From: a virus
Virus record (IMG/VR): IMGVR_UViG_3300028571_000108
Location: 1-25,072 of that record
Strand: one strand, 5' to 3'
DNA length: 25,072 bases
Part shown: positions 21,818 to 25,072 of the stretch, piece by piece
Position numbering within the stretch: position 1 is the stretch's first letter
Layout: the number at the start of each line of letters is the position of its first letter
Made by a program: the position numbers and the translations under genes
Notes under the pieces: model-generated
Database searches by the model: none
What the model saw: the letters and a program-made list of their open reading frames with translations, nothing else
What the model was told of the DNA's origin: nothing

Positions 21818-21902
21818 GGTTTATGTATTTGATGTAATTAATTGTACTTATCCATCCCCACACTATTGCAGGGGCTATTAAAATTGCTGCTAAAATAATC
21901 AT
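21810..21902 (-). CDS. Very small membrane protein, 30 aa
   Basis: ATG at 21900-21902 in an ATGA overlap with the stop of the upstream gene, and TAA at 21810-21812 just inside the SSB-like gene (8-base overlap). Almost the whole front (residues 2-18, MIILAAILIAPAIVW) is hydrophobic, giving one membrane helix, with a short polar tail. The overlaps support coupled translation. Function unknown. Confidence 0.5.
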   Translation of the reverse strand: MIILAAILIAPAIVWGWISTINYIKYINHE

Positions 21903-22147
21903 TTTAGCAAAGTTATTACGATTACTGTTCCTGTTATGTATCCTGCACTCAGTGCTACTGCATTAAATATCCTCTCACTCCAATTAGTAGCCTCTATCAT
22001 GTAGGTTAAGAATGGGAGCCCAAGGAATGGACCAATGGCAGCAAAGAATATCATTCCAGATGCATTGCCCTCTGATACAAATTTAATGTAAAAGGTGCTA
22101 CATATCTCAATGACTAGAGCTGATATAAATATAATTGGGTATCTCAT
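21899..22147 (-). CDS. Membrane protein, 82 aa, three predicted helices
   Basis: Product starting MRYPIIFISA with three hydrophobic helices (about residues 4-23, 31-50 and 60-80) and short polar loops containing ATNWSER between the second and third. It overlaps both neighbours by 4 bases (ATGA), so it belongs to one tightly packed cluster of tiny genes. No family recognised; host membrane modification or superinfection exclusion are possible roles. Confidence 0.6.
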   Translation of the reverse strand: MRYPIIFISALVIEICSTFYIKFVSEGNASGMIFFAAIGPFLGLPFLTYMIEATNWSERIFNAVALSAGYITGTVIVITLLK

Positions 22148-22365
22148 TTGTTTAGGTTTATTTCGTGATCATCTAGGCTACTTAATAGAAAGTTCTGTAT
22201 CTTTTCTACTATCTCATACTGCTTATCCGGTAGCTCTCCATACTTGAGCATACTACGGAGCTCTGCCTTGAGCTCCCATAGTACATTCAGCATATCAGCC
22301 CCTTTGATAGCACAGTAGTGTTCTGCTTGGTCCTCAGGGAGATTGAATTCAATTGTTGCTTTCAT
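22144..22365 (-). CDS. Small conserved-looking phage protein, 73 aa
   Basis: Begins MKATIEFNLP, a short strand, then two amphipathic helices (EDQAEHYCAIKGADMLNVLW, then LRSMLKYGELPDKQYEIVEKIQNFLL). The opening strand followed by an acidic helix and an LRSMLKY stretch recalls a widespread small protein found near phage recombination genes, whose function is not known. The gap to the upstream gene is 30 bases without a clear promoter. Likely cytoplasmic. Confidence 0.6.
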   Translation of the reverse strand: MKATIEFNLPEDQAEHYCAIKGADMLNVLWELKAELRSMLKYGELPDKQYEIVEKIQNFLLSSLDDHEINLNK

Positions 22366-22395
22366 ATTATTTAAGCATTTTGCTAAGTAAATTGG

Positions 22396-22599
22396 TTAAA
22401 ATAATCTTTCTTTAGGCCAATCAATTTCCTCACTAGGAAAGAACACATGCTCAGTTAACTCAGTTGCATATTGTTTTGCTGCTGTAGCAACATACTCACA
22501 TGGGTTTTTAATCAGTTCATCCCTGTAATGCCCTGAGGCAGCTAAGAGGCCTTGCATTGCTCTCAAGCAGGCCTCGTGGTAAAATTCTTCTCTGTTCAT
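22396..22599 (-). CDS. Small hypothetical protein, 67 aa
   Basis: I chose the ATG at 22597-22599 (MNREEFYHEA) because it makes an ATGA overlap with the stop of the upstream gene; a start at 22620 would add seven residues. The product is mainly helical with conserved-looking aromatic and acidic residues (YHEACLRAMQGLLAASG, then CEYVATAAKQYATEL). No membrane segment or known motif. Unknown function. Confidence 0.6.
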   Translation of the reverse strand: MNREEFYHEACLRAMQGLLAASGHYRDELIKNPCEYVATAAKQYATELTEHVFFPSEEIDWPKERLF

Positions 22600-22895
22600 T
22601 TTATTGATATTAATCCCCAAAATAAAGATATCTCTCTTCTTTTAGGTTTGGTTTTTATTACTTGTTTTTTAGCTGATGGAGATACTATCTGAGGTCCTAC
22701 ATAAGTCCACATTCTACGATATTCATACTTCCATTCATGGCTATTTTTCAAAGCTATAGACAAGTTTCCATTATTCAACATTCGATTATTTGTTGTTCCA
22801 ATAATGCTAGATATCTGCTTTGTAGAATACAAGTTGTTTTTTCTAAATCTTTTTGAATTTAACAAATCAATTACAATTTCTTTTTGTGTTTTCAT
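22596..22895 (-). CDS. AT-rich hypothetical protein, 99 aa, winged-helix-like front
   Basis: Base content is roughly 28% GC by hand count, visibly below its neighbours (about 40%), and codon use is A/T-heavy, suggesting recent acquisition. The first 60 residues (MKTQKEIVIDLLNSKRF, then QISSIIGTTNNRMLNNGNL) resemble a winged-helix or HTH with a helix-turn-helix around residues 26-48. The tail is Lys-rich, then hydrophobic (REISLFWGLISIK). It begins 1 base after the YqaJ-like gene stop. A DNA-binding regulator is a weak guess. Confidence 0.55.
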   Translation of the reverse strand: MKTQKEIVIDLLNSKRFRKNNLYSTKQISSIIGTTNNRMLNNGNLSIALKNSHEWKYEYRRMWTYVGPQIVSPSAKKQVIKTKPKRREISLFWGLISIK

Positions 22896-22896
22896 T

Positions 22897-23520
22897 TTAT
22901 TTATTTTCTAATTGGGTTAATACTTCATTGTAAAACGAATGTGCTGCTATCAGCTTCTCAGCCATCTGTATCTCTAGCTCTTTATCACGTTCAAAGGTAA
23001 TGGAGGTGATACGCTTAGCAGGATCTATGTGATCTACTTTATGCAATGCATAGCTATCATAGTCACTGAGAATATCATCTGCAGTAGATACCATGACATA
23101 GCATAGCTCAAATCGTGGTCTATCATACAGCCACATGTAGGCTCTACCTTGCCATTCATATTCATTTAGATCCTTGAGCTCATAGCTAGTTGCTGGGAAC
23201 GTATCTAAGGACCATGAGGTCTTAACATCAATGATAAGCTCCTCAGTAATGATATCACAGCTACCTGTAAGCCATTCATTCTCTGCCCTGTGCTCGTATT
23301 TTTTGTAGCTCTCGAATCTTACAGCATTCAGTAGATCAATAGAATCCTGCTCCTGATGAATACCTTTGAGTACATACTTGTTAGTGAGCTCAGCCTTGTA
23401 CTCATAGAAGTCCTCTTTGGCTTTCTGAATGATGTAGCTCTTAGCTGTTTGGCTTAATGCCTCCCCCTTAGTCCTGGAGGAGGTCATTAGCTTACCTAAT
23501 TGTGATGCTCTGAATTTCAT
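22897..23520 (-). CDS. YqaJ-like phage recombination exonuclease
   Basis: A 207-aa PD-(D/E)XK nuclease: LKGIHQEQDSI carries the conserved Gly and Glu57, LTGSCDIITEELIIDVKTSW gives Asp89, Asp98 and Lys100, and the following EYEWQGRAYMW stretch holds the Gln and Tyr expected in lambda-exonuclease/YqaJ relatives. It would resect double-stranded DNA ends to give 3' single strands for the annealing protein encoded just upstream; the two overlap by 4 bases. Such exonuclease/SSAP pairs drive phage recombination and replication repair. Confidence in class is high; the polarity of digestion is from the family. Confidence 0.85.
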   Translation of the reverse strand: MKFRASQLGKLMTSSRTKGEALSQTAKSYIIQKAKEDFYEYKAELTNKYVLKGIHQEQDSIDLLNAVRFESYKKYEHRAENEWLTGSCDIITEELIIDVKTSWSLDTFPATSYELKDLNEYEWQGRAYMWLYDRPRFELCYVMVSTADDILSDYDSYALHKVDHIDPAKRITSITFERDKELEIQMAEKLIAAHSFYNEVLTQLENK

Positions 23521-24056
23521 AGCTGCCCCTCCTGATCTTTAGATAGGTTGTAAGAAGCTTTTAGCTCATCAATGGAGTATCTACCCTCTTGAATAGCTTT
23601 TAATGCCTTAGAGAACTTCTCAGCGTCTAATGTAGGCTTTGCCTTGGGTGCTCTGCTTGCCTCATGGCCATCGTCATCTACAGCCTGCAGGGATAGAAGA
23701 GATACAAGGGTATATCTACGAAAGTATGTGATAGCTCCACCTAGCTTCTGTGCATCAGTGATGGCAGGTAACGTCATAAATGACTCAAGAGTATCCTCAC
23801 TATCCACATCTGCAATAATCGTGTACACTTTATCATCCTTTACAGGCTGCATAAGTAGCAGTCCACAGTCCAGGAGTATAGGCTCCACTGTATCAATGAT
23901 ACTGTTAATATCTGCATAGTTTCGCTTCAAATGGGGATTAGTAGCATTCTTTACCACCTTACCCATTGACTGCTTAGCCAAGTGCAGTTTTTGGTAAATG
24001 TTGAAGCTGATAGCTTCGGGTGCTGTTTGCTCAGCTGCTTTTCTTACTGTTGCCAT
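23517..24056 (-). CDS. erf: ERF-family single-strand annealing protein
   Basis: A 179-aa recombinase mediator. The diagnostic ERF core is at residues about 102-135: AQKLGGAITYFRRYTLVSLLSLQAVDDDGHEASR, with the double-Gly and Tyr/Arg positions conserved. The front (residues 19-60) contains the helical segment of this family, and the C-terminal tail is short and basic/acidic. It anneals complementary single strands produced by the YqaJ-like exonuclease, with which it overlaps by 4 bases. The promoter-like element just upstream suggests it starts a transcription unit. Confidence 0.92.
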   Translation of the reverse strand: MATVRKAAEQTAPEAISFNIYQKLHLAKQSMGKVVKNATNPHLKRNYADINSIIDTVEPILLDCGLLLMQPVKDDKVYTIIADVDSEDTLESFMTLPAITDAQKLGGAITYFRRYTLVSLLSLQAVDDDGHEASRAPKAKPTLDAEKFSKALKAIQEGRYSIDELKASYNLSKDQEGQL

Positions 24057-24078
24057 AATTTTAAGGTATTAATTTCTA

Positions 24079-24112
24079 CAAATATACAAATAATTTAATT
24101 CACTGATACAAA
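24079..24112 (-). promoter_or_regulatory. Host-type promoter for the recombination/small-gene cluster
   Basis: On the minus strand TTTG (24112-24109) and TATATTTG (24086-24079) are separated by 22 bases, slightly longer than the Bacteroidota optimum. The ERF start lies 22 bases downstream. The upstream part overlaps the 3' end of the nuclease gene. Confidence 0.55.
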
Positions 24113-24550
24113 CTCATTAAAAAAAATTACAAAATCATCAAAATTGCGAGCAATGTAGTAGGTACCTCCTGCTTTCTCTATGTTCTCTTGGTATCTCTTC
24201 TGAGCCTCTGACTGTTTATCCTTACCTATTTTTACCTCAATCTTAACTGAGCGGCCTTTAATGGTAGCAGATATATCAGCACTCCCTGCAGTGCTTGTGC
24301 CCTTTGTCCAGGTCACACCTATGACCTTACCGGCTGTGGTCTTTTTTTCTCTTGCTGTACCCATGGTGTTAATCCTTTCCGCTTGGTAGCCATGGTAGTT
24401 AATATAATCACAGATTGCTTTGGTTAGGCCGTTGGCCGTTGAGTCTTTGTACATTGTTTTGGGGATATAATCAGGTGGGTAATTGGGATGGGTGATTGCA
24501 TAGCGTTGTAATTTTAACTCATGCATTAACGTTTTGTACTCTTTTTTCAT
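24095..24550 (-). CDS. PD-(D/E)XK nuclease, VRR-NUC-like
   Basis: The 151-aa protein has the compact core TAGSADISATIKGRSVKIEVKIGKDKQSEAQKRY: Asp92, Glu105 and Lys107 are the probable catalytic triad, with Gln113 downstream as in VRR-NUC and related phage nucleases. The rest (residues 1-70) is an N-terminal helical cap with ICDYINYHGYQAERI. Such small stand-alone nucleases are often found in phage replication modules and may act on branched DNA or nicked ends. The ATG at 24548-24550 follows the lipoprotein gene by 1 base; a start at residue 9 (MHELKLQRYA) is possible. Confidence 0.8.
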   Translation of the reverse strand: MKKEYKTLMHELKLQRYAITHPNYPPDYIPKTMYKDSTANGLTKAICDYINYHGYQAERINTMGTAREKKTTAGKVIGVTWTKGTSTAGSADISATIKGRSVKIEVKIGKDKQSEAQKRYQENIEKAGGTYYIARNFDDFVIFFNEFVSVN

Positions 24551-24551
24551 C

Positions 24552-24788
24552 TTATAAGTTAATCTTCAATAGATACTCCTCATTTTGTTTCCATGCTTTC
24601 ACCTGGTATTCTCCCTTGGGTAGTTGCATCCATGTCTCACCAAAGGTAGGGATGGTATCAGTGTATCCAATTATCTGAATGTAGTCGTATTGATCCATCT
24701 TAATGTATCCGTAGGCATCACATTGCTGTGAGCTCTTGCACCCTGCTAGTATGCTAACTAGCAAGAGTATTTTTAAAGTATTTGTCAT
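24552..24788 (-). CDS. Small lipoprotein, 78 aa
   Basis: Begins MTNTLKILLLVSILAGCKSS: a short basic start, hydrophobic core and lipobox LAGC with Cys17 as the lipidated residue. The mature part (about 60 residues) is beta-rich with aromatic residues (YGYIKMDQYDYIQIIGYTDT, YQVKAW). It lies in the early block, overlapping the upstream gene by 4 bases. Early phage lipoproteins often block superinfection at the outer membrane; that role is plausible but not shown. Confidence 0.7.
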   Translation of the reverse strand: MTNTLKILLLVSILAGCKSSQQCDAYGYIKMDQYDYIQIIGYTDTIPTFGETWMQLPKGEYQVKAWKQNEEYLLKINL

Positions 24789-25072
24789 TGGTTATCTTCT
24801 TTTGTTAATTCAAAGTATCTGCCATGTTGATCTCTATTCTTACTGAATTTATATCCTGAGTAGGTTGCATAGGATTGCACCCATTTGATAAACTTCCTGC
24901 TGTCAAGTTCCTTAAAGCCATTAGCATCAGCTTGAAAGGACTCAGTGCAGGATTTGTTGTAGTGTCTCACCGATAAAGGGATATTGTTATCCATAACAAA
25001 ATCATAAAATTCCTTGGATGTGTTTTGAATTAATCGTTTTGCATCTGCATTAATACTTTTACTCCTAAGTAG
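24785..25072 (-). CDS. C-terminal end of a larger gene, unidentified (5' end outside window)
   Basis: An in-frame ATG at 24994 could start a 69-aa protein, but the frame is open for all 26 codons from there to the window edge and those residues read as protein (SINADAKRLIQNTSKEFYDF). I therefore take this as the C-terminus of a longer gene. The visible part has a helix (KEFYDFVMDN), then a compact unit with FIKWVQSYATYSGYKF and RDQHGRYFEL, resembling a terminal winged-helix domain such as those ending phage primase/helicase proteins. The family is a guess. It overlaps the lipoprotein gene by 4 bases. Confidence 0.5.
   Translation of the reverse strand, partial: LLRSKSINADAKRLIQNTSKEFYDFVMDNNIPLSVRHYNKSCTESFQADANGFKELDSRKFIKWVQSYATYSGYKFSKNRDQHGRYFELTKEDNQ

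Noticed and set aside
1-25072. tRNA genes, CRISPR arrays, insertion sequences, integrase or attachment sites
   Set aside because: I saw no cloverleaf-like sequence, no regularly spaced direct repeats, no transposase or recombinase motifs and no flanking duplications.

Overview
This window is a contiguous stretch of a tailed double-stranded DNA phage (or prophage) of a Bacteroidota host, most likely a Flavobacteriia-type bacterium. The phage call rests on large and small terminase subunits, portal, prohead protease, HK97-type capsid candidate, tape-measure protein, tail proteins and a complete lysis cassette. The host call rests on Bacteroidota-type promoters (TTTG, spacer, TAnnTTTG), the near absence of Shine-Dalgarno sequences, AT-rich leaders, moderate-to-low GC and protein families typical of Bacteroidota phages. 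No integrase, attachment site, tRNA or CRISPR array is visible. Both ends of the window cut through genes.

Layout. Almost everything is on the minus strand, so transcription runs from high to low coordinates. (1) 25072 to about 20342 is an early/middle block: the 3' end of an unidentified gene, a small lipoprotein, a PD-(D/E)XK nuclease, an ERF-type single-strand annealing protein with its YqaJ-like exonuclease partner, an OB-fold ssDNA-binding protein, several tiny membrane proteins, a small HTH protein, and finally a protein resembling an RNA polymerase sigma factor. (2) 20364 to 18321 is the packaging block (small proteins, TerS, TerL). (3) 18289 to 11338 holds tail tip/baseplate proteins, the tape measure and a tail-completion candidate. 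(4) 11308 to 10101 holds three structural or accessory proteins. (5) 8864 to 10112 holds two overlapping, mutually similar genes on the plus strand, the only plus-strand genes; they are candidate tail assembly chaperones. (6) 8820 to 6302 holds protease/scaffold, capsid and tail tube candidates, ending in a strong terminator. (7) 6219 to 1699 holds a small protein, portal, head-tail connector, holin, amidase, a u-spanin-like lipoprotein and a DnaQ-like exonuclease. (8) 1560 to 1 is a separate operon of small proteins ending in a C5-cytosine DNA methyltransferase, under a canonical host-type promoter.

The most interesting signal is regulatory. The ten-base motif TAATATAGGT (one copy begins with C) occurs five times, each time abutting or two bases from the start codon of the first gene of a late block (20364, 18289, 11308, 8820, 6219). 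One copy lies just after a terminator. The gene directly before the first copy encodes the sigma-like protein. I infer a phage-specific late promoter class, probably giving leaderless or nearly leaderless mRNAs, read by a phage-encoded sigma factor. The early methyltransferase operon instead carries a host-type promoter.

The tail has a tape measure of about 730 residues, and no contractile sheath protein was recognised, so a siphovirus is the simplest guess. The gene order (TerL, tail genes, then protease/capsid, tail tube, portal, lysis) is a rearrangement of the usual terminase-portal-protease-capsid-tail order.
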